A stretch of 64,000 bases of DNA from Sideroxydans sp. (GTDB lineage: Bacteria > Pseudomonadota > Gammaproteobacteria > Burkholderiales > Gallionellaceae). The stretch covers positions 161,363 to 225,362 of the forward strand of contig VMTA01000019.1 of NCBI GenBank assembly GCA_013791855.1, written 5' to 3'. Under the pieces are notes generated by a model that worked only from the letters and a program-made list of their open reading frames with translations, did no database searches and was not told the DNA's origin. Shown here one piece after another: positions 45,611-54,517 of this stretch. The translations under genes and the position numbers were made by a program. Within the stretch, counting starts at the first letter, position 1; every line of letters begins with the position of its first letter.

Positions 45611-46804
45611 ATGAAAATTCTTCACCTCGCACCAGATGAAAAGAAATTTGTAATTGTTGCAGCTGAGATATTCGATACGTGTAAGGAACTTGAAAATTCA
45701 TTTCGAGTGATCTCATCCAATGTGCGAGAAGCGCAGAAGTTCTTCTCGGGTCAGCCAAACATTCGCGTCGTAAATAAACGATACGCTGCTTCCAGAGCAT
45801 TAATGGAAGATTTGGAGTGGTGTGATTGTGTGGTTGTCCATTTCATGGACGGGATAAAGGCAAAAGCAATTATGCGCGCGCCCAAGACCTTGCCTGTTGT
45901 GTGGAGCGGATGGGGTGGTGATTATTACGATCTCTTACCCCAAGGGGGCCGCAATCTACTTGGCGATGAGACTTTGCGGCTTGTGAAAACGCTGAACAGA
46001 AGAAGTAGATGGTCCGTTTCCGTTTCCGGGCTAAAACAAAAACTCAGAAACATTGCAGTAAAAGTACGGAATGAAGTTCTGTATGTCCCACGGATCAATA
46101 AAGCGATTAAGCGGGTAGATTATTTTTCATCCCCCTTTCCGGAAGACTTTGATCTATTGCGTGCACATTTTGGAGACCAGTTTCATCCAGCCTACACCCG
46201 GGTTTTTTACGGAAGTGTAGAACGCACCTACGTTCCGGGTGCGGCAAGCGTTTACGGGAACAACATACTGGTAGGCAACTCCGCCACCGCAACCAATAAC
46301 CACCTTGAAGCGTTCAAGATCCTGTCAACCCTTGATCTGGGAGACAGGAAAATCGTGGCGCCACTGAGTTATGGAGATGCTGATTATAGGGATTCCATCA
46401 TTTCCCATGGGCGTGCGTTATTTGGGGATCGTTTTCAACCTATAGTCGAATTCATGCCTTTGGATGAGTACAACACCTTGATTGCGCAATGTGCCACGGT
46501 GGTCATGGGGCATCGGAGGCAGCAGGGTGGGGGAAACACAGTCACTTTACTCTACAAGGGTGCTAAGGTCTTTCTGGATGAGGCCAATACCGTATATCAA
46601 TACTTAAACAACAGAGGGGCATTCGTTTATACATTGCAGGATTTGCAGACTGGCGGCGCGAGCATATTTGAGCCATTGTCGGATGAACAGAAGCTCAAGA
46701 ATCGAGAAGTATTGGAAAACTATTCATCGAATAAAGTGGTATTGGGCGCGGTGCGTGATTTCGTACAGCAGATTAAATCACATGGGGTGACCAAGCATGC
46801 ATAA
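45611..46804 (+). CDS. TDP-Fuc4NAc:lipid II Fuc4NAc transferase-like glycosyltransferase (GT56, WecF-like)
   Basis: A 397-residue protein with the start MKILHLAPDEKKF, WSGWGGDYYDLL near residue 100 and the GNSATATNNHLEAF motif near residue 230, which are characteristic of GT56 enzymes. WecF in enterobacteria adds Fuc4NAc to a lipid-linked intermediate. Together with the aminotransferase and GNAT gene this points to a 4-acetamido-4,6-dideoxyhexose. Start ATG 45611 gives the family N-terminus; the ribosome site is weak. From here the base composition becomes AT-richer. Confidence 0.82.
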   Translation: MKILHLAPDEKKFVIVAAEIFDTCKELENSFRVISSNVREAQKFFSGQPNIRVVNKRYAASRALMEDLEWCDCVVVHFMDGIKAKAIMRAPKTLPVVWSGWGGDYYDLLPQGGRNLLGDETLRLVKTLNRRSRWSVSVSGLKQKLRNIAVKVRNEVLYVPRINKAIKRVDYFSSPFPEDFDLLRAHFGDQFHPAYTRVFYGSVERTYVPGAASVYGNNILVGNSATATNNHLEAFKILSTLDLGDRKIVAPLSYGDADYRDSIISHGRALFGDRFQPIVEFMPLDEYNTLIAQCATVVMGHRRQQGGGNTVTLLYKGAKVFLDEANTVYQYLNNRGAFVYTLQDLQTGGASIFEPLSDEQKLKNREVLENYSSNKVVLGAVRDFVQQIKSHGVTKHA

Positions 46805-47474
46805 GGTTTGTTATTTGGATCAGAACTGGCTTGCCCACAAAATGAATAACGAGTTGCTGAAGGGCCACTTATCCAATATGAAGGGGGTCGTATACGATCT
46901 GGGGTGCGGCACACGTCCGTACGAAAAGGAGATTCTTGCTGTTGCCGATCGATATATTGGCGTCGACTGGTCCAACACGTTGCATGGTCTGCACGCCGAT
47001 ATAGTGGCTGATCTTAACAAACCGTTGCCGATAGATAGCAACGTCGCCGAGAACGTGATTTCGCTACAGGTGATGGAACATCTCTGCGAGCCACAAACAA
47101 TGCTGGGCGAAGCTTTTCGCATTCTTAAGAATGGCGGATTCGTCTATATCACCGTGCCATTCCAATGGTGGGTTCATGAAGCTCCTTACGATTACTTTAG
47201 GTACACCCGTCATGGGCTTGAGTACATGCTTGCCAAAGCCGGGTTCGTGGACATAGTGGTAGAAGAATCTACCGGATTCTGGGCGATGTGGTTCTTGAAG
47301 TTGAATTATCAGACTGCGCGCCTGGTGCGCGGCCCCAAGCCACTTCGCTGGTTGGTTAAAGCGTGTTTTCTGCCGCTGTGGCTTGTCGATCAATTCATTG
47401 CGCCAGTTATGGATCGATATTGGCCGGCGCCACAAGAAACGACCGGATACTCGGTAACTGCCAGAAAACCATGA
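46797..47474 (+). CDS. Class I SAM-dependent methyltransferase
   Basis: A 225-residue Methyltransf_11-type protein with VVYDLGCGTRPYEKE, IGVDWSNTLH, VISLQVMEHL and a PFQWWVHEAPYDYFRYTRHGL segment common in polysaccharide-cluster methyltransferases. It overlaps the preceding and following genes by a few bases. Confidence 0.85.
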   Translation: MHKVCYLDQNWLAHKMNNELLKGHLSNMKGVVYDLGCGTRPYEKEILAVADRYIGVDWSNTLHGLHADIVADLNKPLPIDSNVAENVISLQVMEHLCEPQTMLGEAFRILKNGGFVYITVPFQWWVHEAPYDYFRYTRHGLEYMLAKAGFVDIVVEESTGFWAMWFLKLNYQTARLVRGPKPLRWLVKACFLPLWLVDQFIAPVMDRYWPAPQETTGYSVTARKP

Positions 47475-48910
47475 CACTAAGAAAGCAAGCTTATTCTGGC
47501 GTACGTTGGTCTACGGCTTCTTCATTGATTAGGGCGTGCTTGCAGCTATTGCAGATTGCCGTTCTTGCACGTTTGTTGGCTCCGGCTGATTTCGGCCTGA
47601 TGGCACTGGTAGTAGCGATGGTGGCTTTTTTGCAGGTGTTTTCGGATATGGGGGTAAGCAGTGCCATTATCCATCATCAAGAAATTGATCAACGCCAGTT
47701 GTCCAGCTTGTATTGGCTGAATGCAGGGGCAGCGCTTGGTCTTGCCATTATCTTGGTATTAGCAAGTCCTTTTATCGCGAATTTCTATGGAGATTCGCGC
47801 CTAGTAACATTGACTTGGATTGCTGGCGCTACTTTGGTAGTAGCGGCATTAGGACAACAAATTCGCGTTCTTGCAGAAAAAAATCTCCAATTTTTTGAAT
47901 TGGCGCGAGTGGAAGTCTTTTCAGCAGGTGTTGCACTTGTAGTTGCAATCTTTATTGCTATGCAGGGCGGAGGTGTTTATGCCTTGGTGGGCGGGGTATT
48001 GGCCAATGCAATTGTATTAACAGCGTTGCTGTGGATATTTCTTGCGCGCGGCTGGAGGCCGCTCTGGTGCTTTAGTCTAAAGGAAATTAGACAGTTTCTC
48101 GGATTTGGCGCCTACATGATCGGCAATAATCTGATCAATACATTTAACAGTCAGGTGGATATTCTTCTTGGCGGCCGGGTGTTGGGTGCTCAGGCCATAG
48201 GTTTATATAGCCTGCCGCGGGATTTGTGCCTAAGACTGTCGGCCATCTTTAATCCGATTGCAATTCGAGTCGGCTTCCCTGTGATGGCCAAAGCGCAGAA
48301 CGACATAGCCCTACTGAAAAATATTTATCTAAAGACGATGCGGATGACTGCATCGATAAATTTTCCGTTCTACATTGTCTTGGCCGTATTTGCGCCGGAA
48401 GTTGTGCACATTTTATTTGGTGAAAAATGGGAAGAAGCCATTCCACTTCTACGCATTTTTGCGCTATGGGGGTTGCTGCGCGCGATTGGTAATCCTGTTG
48501 GCATATTGCTATTGGCGCGCGGCAGAGCGGATTTGAGCTTCAAATGGAATTTGTGGATGCTATTCGTATACTCCCCCGTGGTTCTTATGGGAAGCCAGTT
48601 CGGAGTAAAGGGTATGGCACTGTCAATGTTGTTTGCGGGTGTGGCATTGTTTCCGGCTAATTGGTATTGGTTGGTTCGCCCTCTTAGTCATGCGAAATTT
48701 GGCGAGTATTTAATTCAGATGTTTGTGCCGTTTATCATATCAGTGGTGAGTGGCCTAGCTGGGTATATTAGTGCATATCCATTTGAGGGCGATGTGATTC
48801 GATTGGTGGTAGGTACAATGGCGGGTGGAGCGGCATATGGTCTGTTGAGCATAAGGCTCAACAAGGAATGGTTTAGCACCGTAACAGAGTTGGCAATTGG
48901 GTGGAAATGA
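47471..48910 (+). CDS. MOP-superfamily polysaccharide flippase (Wzx/WzxC type)
   Basis: A 479-residue membrane protein with about 12-14 helices and the N-terminal motif TLRKQAYSGVRWSTASSLI and LLAPADFGLMA, typical of WzxC/AmsL-like lipid-linked oligosaccharide flippases. It would move the finished repeat unit across the inner membrane. The ATG at 47471 overlaps the previous stop. Confidence 0.88.
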   Translation: MTLRKQAYSGVRWSTASSLIRACLQLLQIAVLARLLAPADFGLMALVVAMVAFLQVFSDMGVSSAIIHHQEIDQRQLSSLYWLNAGAALGLAIILVLASPFIANFYGDSRLVTLTWIAGATLVVAALGQQIRVLAEKNLQFFELARVEVFSAGVALVVAIFIAMQGGGVYALVGGVLANAIVLTALLWIFLARGWRPLWCFSLKEIRQFLGFGAYMIGNNLINTFNSQVDILLGGRVLGAQAIGLYSLPRDLCLRLSAIFNPIAIRVGFPVMAKAQNDIALLKNIYLKTMRMTASINFPFYIVLAVFAPEVVHILFGEKWEEAIPLLRIFALWGLLRAIGNPVGILLLARGRADLSFKWNLWMLFVYSPVVLMGSQFGVKGMALSMLFAGVALFPANWYWLVRPLSHAKFGEYLIQMFVPFIISVVSGLAGYISAYPFEGDVIRLVVGTMAGGAAYGLLSIRLNKEWFSTVTELAIGWK

Positions 48911-49875
48911 TGCCGACCAGCAACAGTCAATCTGACAATGGAAAATTTGCTGTGAAATATCGGTTACCCACGGCCATTGTTTTAACGACCCTCTTGTTTC
49001 TTTGGGCCTCACTGCGTCCGTTGGATGTCTCTCATGACACTGATTTGTATGTCGATATGTTCAACAATTACTTTTCAGAAAGCGGTGGGCGATTTTCAGA
49101 GCTTCTATTTGGATGGATAGCGAGCGCTTTGGTGGTCATTCTTGAAGATATTCCGAACGGCAGAGAAATTGGAGGGCGAACTTTCTTAGTATTCATTGCG
49201 CTGATAGAGAGCATTCTGTTTTTTCTGATCTTAAAAAGAAAGAAAGTTGCAGAAGCAGTTCTTATGGCATTTGGATTCGGCCCTTTGATATTTTTGGACG
49301 TAATCAGGCAAGGTCTGGCAATGCTGCTGGCCGGCCTATTTGTTCTAGAAGACAGGTCGAAGAAAATCTACTTGATTGCTGCAGCAATGGCTACGCATAT
49401 CGTGGCAGCAATTGCACTCGTGCGGCTACATCTAAACAAAAAACATTATAAAGCCGTTTTTGTTTCTGCCATTGTTCTATTGATTGTGGTGTATGTCTTG
49501 CAGGATCATTTGCAGGGCAGATATGACTATTACGTTAGGGTCGGATATTTCCAAAAGTTTGAGGAGTTTGAATTCTCGCTGAACCGAATTTCGATATTAA
49601 ACATATTCGTTGTCATCTTCTTTTTCTTTGCCGGTGCTATTGGTGGGTTTTCAAAACCAGAAACTGCAATCCTAGTTACTTTGTATCTTTCCAGTATCAT
49701 TTTCCCACTGATGTTTAGAGTGTATTTTTTCTATTTCTTTGTGATGGCATGTTCTAGAGATATGCTGATGCCAGGCAAACGAATCACACATGTATTGTTC
49801 AACATCGGTTATGCATTTATTCTGCTTAGATTTGCTATGAATGCATTTCAGATATTCGATAAACCGGCGATATAG
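48907..49875 (+). CDS. EpsG/Wzy-like polysaccharide polymerase
   Basis: About 322 residues, very hydrophobic, with roughly nine membrane helices. The SHDTDLYVDMFN segment near residue 45 and IRQGLAMLLAGLFVL near residue 135 resemble EpsG-type polymerases. Placed right after the flippase (ATGA overlap), it is the most likely Wzy of the locus. The family is poorly conserved, so the call rests on topology, a few motifs and context. Confidence 0.75.
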   Translation: MMPTSNSQSDNGKFAVKYRLPTAIVLTTLLFLWASLRPLDVSHDTDLYVDMFNNYFSESGGRFSELLFGWIASALVVILEDIPNGREIGGRTFLVFIALIESILFFLILKRKKVAEAVLMAFGFGPLIFLDVIRQGLAMLLAGLFVLEDRSKKIYLIAAAMATHIVAAIALVRLHLNKKHYKAVFVSAIVLLIVVYVLQDHLQGRYDYYVRVGYFQKFEEFEFSLNRISILNIFVVIFFFFAGAIGGFSKPETAILVTLYLSSIIFPLMFRVYFFYFFVMACSRDMLMPGKRITHVLFNIGYAFILLRFAMNAFQIFDKPAI

Positions 49876-49932
49876 CTTCGCATGTTTAGAGCTCTATAGG
49901 CGGTAGATTATTAATATGAGGAAGCTCAAGAG

Positions 49933-50577
49933 ATGAATAATGAAGCAACATACGTCCAGTTTGGCTGTGCTTGGTCAGCCCCCCATGGCTGGAGAAATTT
50001 TGATGCTTCTCCAACTTTGAGGTTCGAGAGAATTCCTGTAATTGGGAAGTTATATACAAAAAATGATAAGCGTTTCCCTTTGAATGTTGCGTATGGCGAT
50101 ATTACGAAAGGGCTTCCGATTATTGGGGCATCGTGTGACGCAGTGTACTGCTCCCATGTGCTGGAGCATTTGTCTCTGGATGATTGCCGTGTGGCACTTA
50201 GAAACACTTACAAAATATTAAAACCAGGAGGGGTATTTCGATTTGTATTGCCTGATCTGGAATATTTGATCAGGCTTTACACTGAGGCTGTTCAAAACAG
50301 AGCCCCAACTCCTGGCCTTGATTTCATGAGAGCCACCGGCTTGGGCTTGGAGAAGCGTGCGTATGGTATTAAGGGTTTAGTTTATTCGATTCTTGGAAAT
50401 AGCCAACATTTGTGGATGTGGGATTATCAATCACTTGTTCATGAACTTGAGGCGGTGGGGTTTGTGAATATAAAAAGAGTGCAATTTGGTGATTCCACAA
50501 TTCATCAATTTAAAGAGGTTGAAAATATTTCCCGATGGGAAAATTGCTTGGGTATTGAATGTGCTAAGCAGTCTTAA
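49933..50577 (+). CDS. SAM-dependent methyltransferase-like protein
   Basis: A 214-residue protein with YVQFGCAWSAPHGWRNFDASP at the start and VYCSHVLEHLSLDDCRVALR near residue 75, the pattern of Methyltransf_11-like proteins in surface-sugar clusters. The canonical GxGxG loop is replaced by FGCAWSAP, which is common in this subfamily. Confidence 0.8.
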   Translation: MNNEATYVQFGCAWSAPHGWRNFDASPTLRFERIPVIGKLYTKNDKRFPLNVAYGDITKGLPIIGASCDAVYCSHVLEHLSLDDCRVALRNTYKILKPGGVFRFVLPDLEYLIRLYTEAVQNRAPTPGLDFMRATGLGLEKRAYGIKGLVYSILGNSQHLWMWDYQSLVHELEAVGFVNIKRVQFGDSTIHQFKEVENISRWENCLGIECAKQS

Positions 50578-50613
50578 TCGGCCAATTCCAACGTCGCCAG
50601 CTAGTCGATTCTT

Positions 50614-51678
50614 ATGAAATTAGTGGTTCTGCAAACATCCGTCGGAGATTATCGGGCAGAATTTCTTAGTGTCTTACTGAGTAAATTTGGTGCAAATTTT
50701 CTGTTGCTTGCAGGTGAGCGATATTTCGACGGCACCACAATTACGCGCGTTAATCTTGGCGCTAACCAGAAAACCGTAAAAAACATATTTATGTTTGGTA
50801 ATAGATTTTCAATTCAATTTGGCTGTTGGCAAGACGTGTTTGGGGCGGATTGCGTTGTGCTAGAGCAAAATCCAAGAATTATCAGTAATTGGATTTTTCT
50901 GGTGGGGCGGCGGATATTAGGTCGGCAGACAGCTGTTTGGGGACATGCTTGGTCGAGGCGCGGCAAAGGCAAGGGTGGGACATTTTTGCGAGATTTGATG
51001 GGGCGCCTTGCGGGGAATGTGATTGCCTATACAGTGAATGAGGCAACGACATTCAGGAACAGACTCCCTCGGGTGAATGTTTTTGCTGCACCCAACTCGC
51101 TATATACCCAGAAGAAGATTTACAACCGCGCAACCGAACAGGTGGACTCATTCATTTACATTGGCCGACTCGTACCAGCAAAAAAACCGGAACTTGCCAT
51201 ATTGGCTTTTGCAAAAGCCTTGCCGTCTCTTGGAGAGGCGAGGCTGCTGATAGTCGGTGATGGCCCAATGCGCAATGAATTGGAGGCGCTCTCGAAAGAT
51301 TTGGGCATATCAGAAAGGGTTGCTTTTTTGGGCCACATCAATAATGAAGAGGTGCTGTCCGGTTTGTTTGGAAAAGCGGTCGCCAGCCTTTCCCCAGGTT
51401 ATGTTGGTCTTTCTGTCGTACAGAGTTTCTCATTTGGCACCCCAGTGCTTGTCGCGAATGATGAGCCACATTCACCCGAGATCGATGCAGTGATTGAGGG
51501 AGAGAATGCAATCTTGTTTCAATCAGATGATGTTGATGCATTTAGTATTGCGCTGATAAAGGTGTGGTCTGAGCGTCAATTTTGGATTAAAAGAAGAGAG
51601 TCAATAGCCCTGCGCTGCCGTGAGAATTATTCTGCCGAGAGAATGGCGGATGGTTTCTTGGAGTTTGTTAAGTTATGA
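50614..51678 (+). CDS. Glycosyltransferase family 4
   Basis: A 354-residue GT-B enzyme with a C-terminal GT4 domain: FIYIGRLVPAKKPELAI near residue 175, LLIVGDGPMRNELEAL, FLGHINNEEVLSG and the donor-binding LSPGYVGLSVVQSFSFGTPVL (nucleotide-sugar E/E-type motif altered to GLSVVQSF). AT-rich codon use like its neighbours. Confidence 0.85.
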   Translation: MKLVVLQTSVGDYRAEFLSVLLSKFGANFLLLAGERYFDGTTITRVNLGANQKTVKNIFMFGNRFSIQFGCWQDVFGADCVVLEQNPRIISNWIFLVGRRILGRQTAVWGHAWSRRGKGKGGTFLRDLMGRLAGNVIAYTVNEATTFRNRLPRVNVFAAPNSLYTQKKIYNRATEQVDSFIYIGRLVPAKKPELAILAFAKALPSLGEARLLIVGDGPMRNELEALSKDLGISERVAFLGHINNEEVLSGLFGKAVASLSPGYVGLSVVQSFSFGTPVLVANDEPHSPEIDAVIEGENAILFQSDDVDAFSIALIKVWSERQFWIKRRESIALRCRENYSAERMADGFLEFVKL

Positions 51679-52190
51679 ACAGGCCTGATAAACCAATTCA
51701 TAAATGGCTTCATTTGATTCGCCAAGTTGTGCGTTGGGCAAGATTAGCGATATTGCGGTTGAGATTGAGGGGAAGGCTGTCTGTGGGAACGAATGTGTTC
51801 TTCGGGCGTAATTGCTATGTGGCTCCCCCTGAATATTTAGATATTGGCGATAACGTAGCTATCGGTAGCAATCTTCATTTGGAGGTCAATTTAAAAGTTG
51901 GTAGCGATGTATTGATATCAAGTCGTGTATCGATAGTTGGGAATGATCATCGTTTTGATGATCCTAGCTGTACAGTATTTTGGGCGGGCAGATTGCTTCC
52001 TTCAAGCGTTGTTATTGAGGGTGATAATTTGATTGGCCATGGGGTGATTATTGTGGGGAATGTCAGAATTGGGCGTGGTGCTATTGTAGGAGCAGGATCT
52101 GTTGTAACACGCGATTTACCTCCAAACACAATTTGCTATGGTGTACCTGCAAAGCCGAAGAAAAGTCGATTCAAAATATCCAATACTTAA
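51675..52190 (+). CDS. Hexapeptide-repeat acyltransferase (WcaF/NodL-like)
   Basis: A 171-residue left-handed beta-helix protein with hexapeptide repeats (IGDNVAIGSN, IGHGVIIVGNVRIGRGAIVGAGSVVTRD) and the C-terminal YGVPAKP motif. It probably O-acetylates a sugar of the repeat unit. Confidence 0.88.
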   Translation: MNRPDKPIHKWLHLIRQVVRWARLAILRLRLRGRLSVGTNVFFGRNCYVAPPEYLDIGDNVAIGSNLHLEVNLKVGSDVLISSRVSIVGNDHRFDDPSCTVFWAGRLLPSSVVIEGDNLIGHGVIIVGNVRIGRGAIVGAGSVVTRDLPPNTICYGVPAKPKKSRFKISNT

Positions 52191-52197
52191 CGACCAT

Positions 52198-52932
52198 ATG
52201 ACATTCTTTTCTCTTTTGATGCTCCGGCTAAAGAAGTTGCGGATCATCCTTCTTCAACCGAAGCTGCGCAGTGCATTTTTTGAATATCGCGTAATGGCTG
52301 GTGTGGAGCATAAGCCCGTGCTCAGTCGCCCTTTGGCGACTGTAGTGGATATCGGCGCTAATCGCGGGCAGTTTGCACTTGCTGCCAGGGCCATATCCGG
52401 CGCAAAAGTCGTCTCGTTTGAGCCATTGCCAGAGGTGGCCTTGCTTTACCGAGACATACTTTTCGATGACGCGGCGGTTACATTGCATGTGGCAGCAATC
52501 GGCGAGAAATCGGAAAAGAAGCAAATTCATTTGTCCGCGCGCGACGATTCGTCCTCTTTGCTTGAAATTGGAAGTGCTCAATCTGAATACTTTCCCGGTA
52601 CGCAGGAGGTCGGAACCATTGAAGTTGAGGTGGGTACGTTGGATCAGTATTTGAGCAAGGACGAGATTGTTCGTCCCGCCATGCTTAAGCTCGATGTGCA
52701 GGGTTATGAAATGCAGGCACTGGCAGGGTGTAGGAGTTTGATCGGTAATTTTGATTACATCTACTGCGAGTGCTCTTTTGTCGAGCTGTATAAGAATCAG
52801 AAACTGGCCGGAGAGGTGATTGGATACCTCAATTCACTTGGCTTTGGGTTAGCGGGAATATACAACCCGTCTTATGATCGTAATGGAAATTGTATTCAGG
52901 CTGATTTGTTGTTTGAGAAAGCAGTGCGCTAA
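52198..52932 (+). CDS. FkbM family methyltransferase
   Basis: A 244-residue FkbM-type SAM methyltransferase with VVDIGANRGQFALAAR near residue 52, FEPLPEVA, and KLDVQGYEMQALAG near residue 165. It starts seven bases after the acyltransferase. Target unknown; likely sugar methylation. Confidence 0.9.
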   Translation: MTFFSLLMLRLKKLRIILLQPKLRSAFFEYRVMAGVEHKPVLSRPLATVVDIGANRGQFALAARAISGAKVVSFEPLPEVALLYRDILFDDAAVTLHVAAIGEKSEKKQIHLSARDDSSSLLEIGSAQSEYFPGTQEVGTIEVEVGTLDQYLSKDEIVRPAMLKLDVQGYEMQALAGCRSLIGNFDYIYCECSFVELYKNQKLAGEVIGYLNSLGFGLAGIYNPSYDRNGNCIQADLLFEKAVR

Positions 52933-53001
52933 GCGGCGGCTGTGTCGCTAGCTTGAACTAAGCGTAAGCCACTTCCGCTTCTAAATATCGAGTTGCTTCT
53001 G

Positions 53002-54474
53002 ATGCATATTTTGATTCACGGTATAAATTTCTCTCCTGAGCTCACGGGCATCGGCAAATACACCGGCGAGATGGGCGAGTGGCTCGCCGCTCAAGGTCAC
53101 GAGGTGCGAGTGGTAACGGCGCCGCCCTATTATCCGCAGTGGAAGATGGCCGAGGGGTATGTAAATCGTTGGAGCAAAGCCGTATGTAGGTCGGACTTTA
53201 GTCCGACAAGTGGGCGTCGGGTTGCATCCGCAAGGGGAAGGCCGTGGCTGTACGGAGCTGAAGCTCAAACAGCACACGCTCAAACCCGAACTATAGGTGA
53301 CGGGGTTCGTCGGACTGAAGTCCGACCTACGGGGGGGGGAGGTTCGCTGGTTGTCTATCGCTGCCCTTTGTGGGTGCCGGCCAAGCCTTCGGGTTTGAAG
53401 CGCATCTTTCATCTGGCCAGTTTTGCTTTGTTCAGTTTTCCAGTGATGTTACGTCAGATTTTCTGGCGTCCTGATGTCGTATGGGTGGTGGAGCCAGCTT
53501 TGTTTTGCGCACCCCAAGCGTGGTTGGTCGCACGGCTTTCCGGTGGCAAGGCATGGCTGCATATTCAAGATTATGAAGTGGATGCGGCATTCGACCTTGG
53601 CTTGCTGAAGGGGCAACTGTTGCGCCGACTGGTGGCAGCAGGTGAGCGATGGCTGATGCGCAGGTTCGACCGGGTTTCGACCATCTCGCAACGTATGTTG
53701 GATAAGGCATTGGCTAAGGGGGTGGATTCCGGGTCGGTGGTGTTGTTCCGTAATTGGGTGGAGATTCAGGATTCAGGATTCGGGAATCAGAAATCAGGAA
53801 CGGCGGGCTATCGCGCCGAGTTGGGTATTGCGAAGGACGCAGTGGTGGCGTTGTATTCCGGCAATATGGGTGCGAAGCAGGGATTGGAGATTCTGGCGGA
53901 GGCGGCAAGGATTTGCGGGGAAAGAGGTAGGTCGGGGTTCAACCCGATAGGTGGGTGTCGGGTTGAAACCCGACCTACGGGAGAGGATTGGGCTGAAGTC
54001 CGACCTACGCCTGAGATCGTATTTGTGTTTTGCGGGGCGGGTGCTGGGCGCGATGAATTGGTCGCGCTATGTGAGGATTTGCCCGATGTGCGGTTTTTGG
54101 AGCTTCAGCCGGCCGAGCGCTTGAGTGAGCTATTGGCAATGGCAGATATCCATTTGCTGCCGCAGCGTGCCGATGCCGCTGATCTGGTGATGCCATCCAA
54201 GTTGACCGGAATGCTGGCAAGTGGCCGCCCGGTCGTCGCAACAGCCCAAGTTGGGACCGAGCTGGCCAGCGTGGTGGCAGATTGCGGGCTGGTGGTGCCT
54301 CCTGGGGGGGGGGAAGGATTCGTAGCGGCCATCATGTTGTTGGCGGGTGATGCGGATCTGCGCGCCAGACTTGGCGCCGCTGGGCGGGCATATGCCTTGT
54401 TGAATCTTGACAAGGAAAGAGTGCTCAGGGGATTTGAGGTAAAGTTACGGGCGTTAATGAGCGATCCGCGCTAA
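53002..54474 (+). CDS. WcaI-like glycosyltransferase (GT4) carrying in-frame palindromic insertions
   Basis: A 490-residue glycosyltransferase whose core matches WcaI-type colanic-acid enzymes: MHILIHGINFSPELTGIGKY, APPYYPQWK, YRCPLWVPAKPSGLKR, WLHIQDYEVDAAFDLG, YSGNMGAKQGLE, FCGAGAGRDEL and LPQRADAADLVMPSKLTGMLASGRPV. It is some 70-80 residues longer than I expect for the family. The extra length lies in three places: residues about 62-112, about 254-267 and about 309-336, each encoded by a short palindromic DNA element without stop codons. Two poly-G runs (9 and 10 bases) also lie within the gene. It may be functional with the peptides looped out, or impaired. Confidence 0.85.
   Translation: MHILIHGINFSPELTGIGKYTGEMGEWLAAQGHEVRVVTAPPYYPQWKMAEGYVNRWSKAVCRSDFSPTSGRRVASARGRPWLYGAEAQTAHAQTRTIGDGVRRTEVRPTGGGGSLVVYRCPLWVPAKPSGLKRIFHLASFALFSFPVMLRQIFWRPDVVWVVEPALFCAPQAWLVARLSGGKAWLHIQDYEVDAAFDLGLLKGQLLRRLVAAGERWLMRRFDRVSTISQRMLDKALAKGVDSGSVVLFRNWVEIQDSGFGNQKSGTAGYRAELGIAKDAVVALYSGNMGAKQGLEILAEAARICGERGRSGFNPIGGCRVETRPTGEDWAEVRPTPEIVFVFCGAGAGRDELVALCEDLPDVRFLELQPAERLSELLAMADIHLLPQRADAADLVMPSKLTGMLASGRPVVATAQVGTELASVVADCGLVVPPGGGEGFVAAIMLLAGDADLRARLGAAGRAYALLNLDKERVLRGFEVKLRALMSDPR
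53186..53330. repeat. Palindromic insertion element 1 (145 bp) inside the WcaI-like gene
   Basis: The ends are 22-base inverted repeats with one mismatch, starting GTAGGTCGGACTT and ending AAGTCCGACCTAC; each end is itself a hairpin (TCGGACT/AGTCCGA). The inside contains GTGGGCGTCGGGTTG, which is shared with element 2. It is read in frame, giving peptides with an EVRPT end. Confidence 0.8.
53331..53339 (+). repeat. Poly-G run (9 G) in the WcaI-like gene
   Basis: Nine G directly after element 1, encoding Gly-Gly-Gly-Gly. A change of one base would shift the frame. Confidence 0.9.
53764..53800. repeat. ATTCAGG-type short repeat inside the WcaI-like gene
   Basis: Two direct ATTCAGG units followed by ATTCGGGAATCAGAAATCAGG, an imperfect palindrome that encodes QDSGFGNQKSG, between NWVEI and the YRAELGI motif where the family has a short loop. 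It looks like a second type of short interspersed repeat. Confidence 0.5.
53927..53978. repeat. Palindromic insertion element 2 (52 bp) inside the WcaI-like gene
   Basis: The ends are 21-base inverted repeats with one mismatch: GTAGGTCGGGGTTC and GAAACCCGACCTAC. The order is hairpin, GTGGGTG spacer, hairpin, the same double-hairpin design as the other copies. It is translated in frame (…GCRVETRPTG…). Confidence 0.85.
53990..54008. repeat. Half copy of the palindromic element
   Basis: GGGCTGAAGTCCGACCTAC matches the right end of element 1 (17 of 19 positions or better). It lies 12 bases after element 2 and encodes WAEVRPT. Confidence 0.7.
54304..54313 (+). repeat. Poly-G run (10 G) in the WcaI-like gene
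   Basis: Ten G in the C-terminal domain, encoding Gly-Gly-Gly within VVPPGGGEGF. A slip would truncate or alter the last 55 residues. Confidence 0.9.
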
Positions 54475-54517
54475 TAATTGGCTGCGGTATGAGTAAGTGC
54501 AATAAATAGGACTATTG

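Noticed and set aside
53186..54008. CRISPR array or insertion sequence in the WcaI-like gene
   Set aside because: There are no regular repeat-spacer units and no transposase; the elements are short palindromes.
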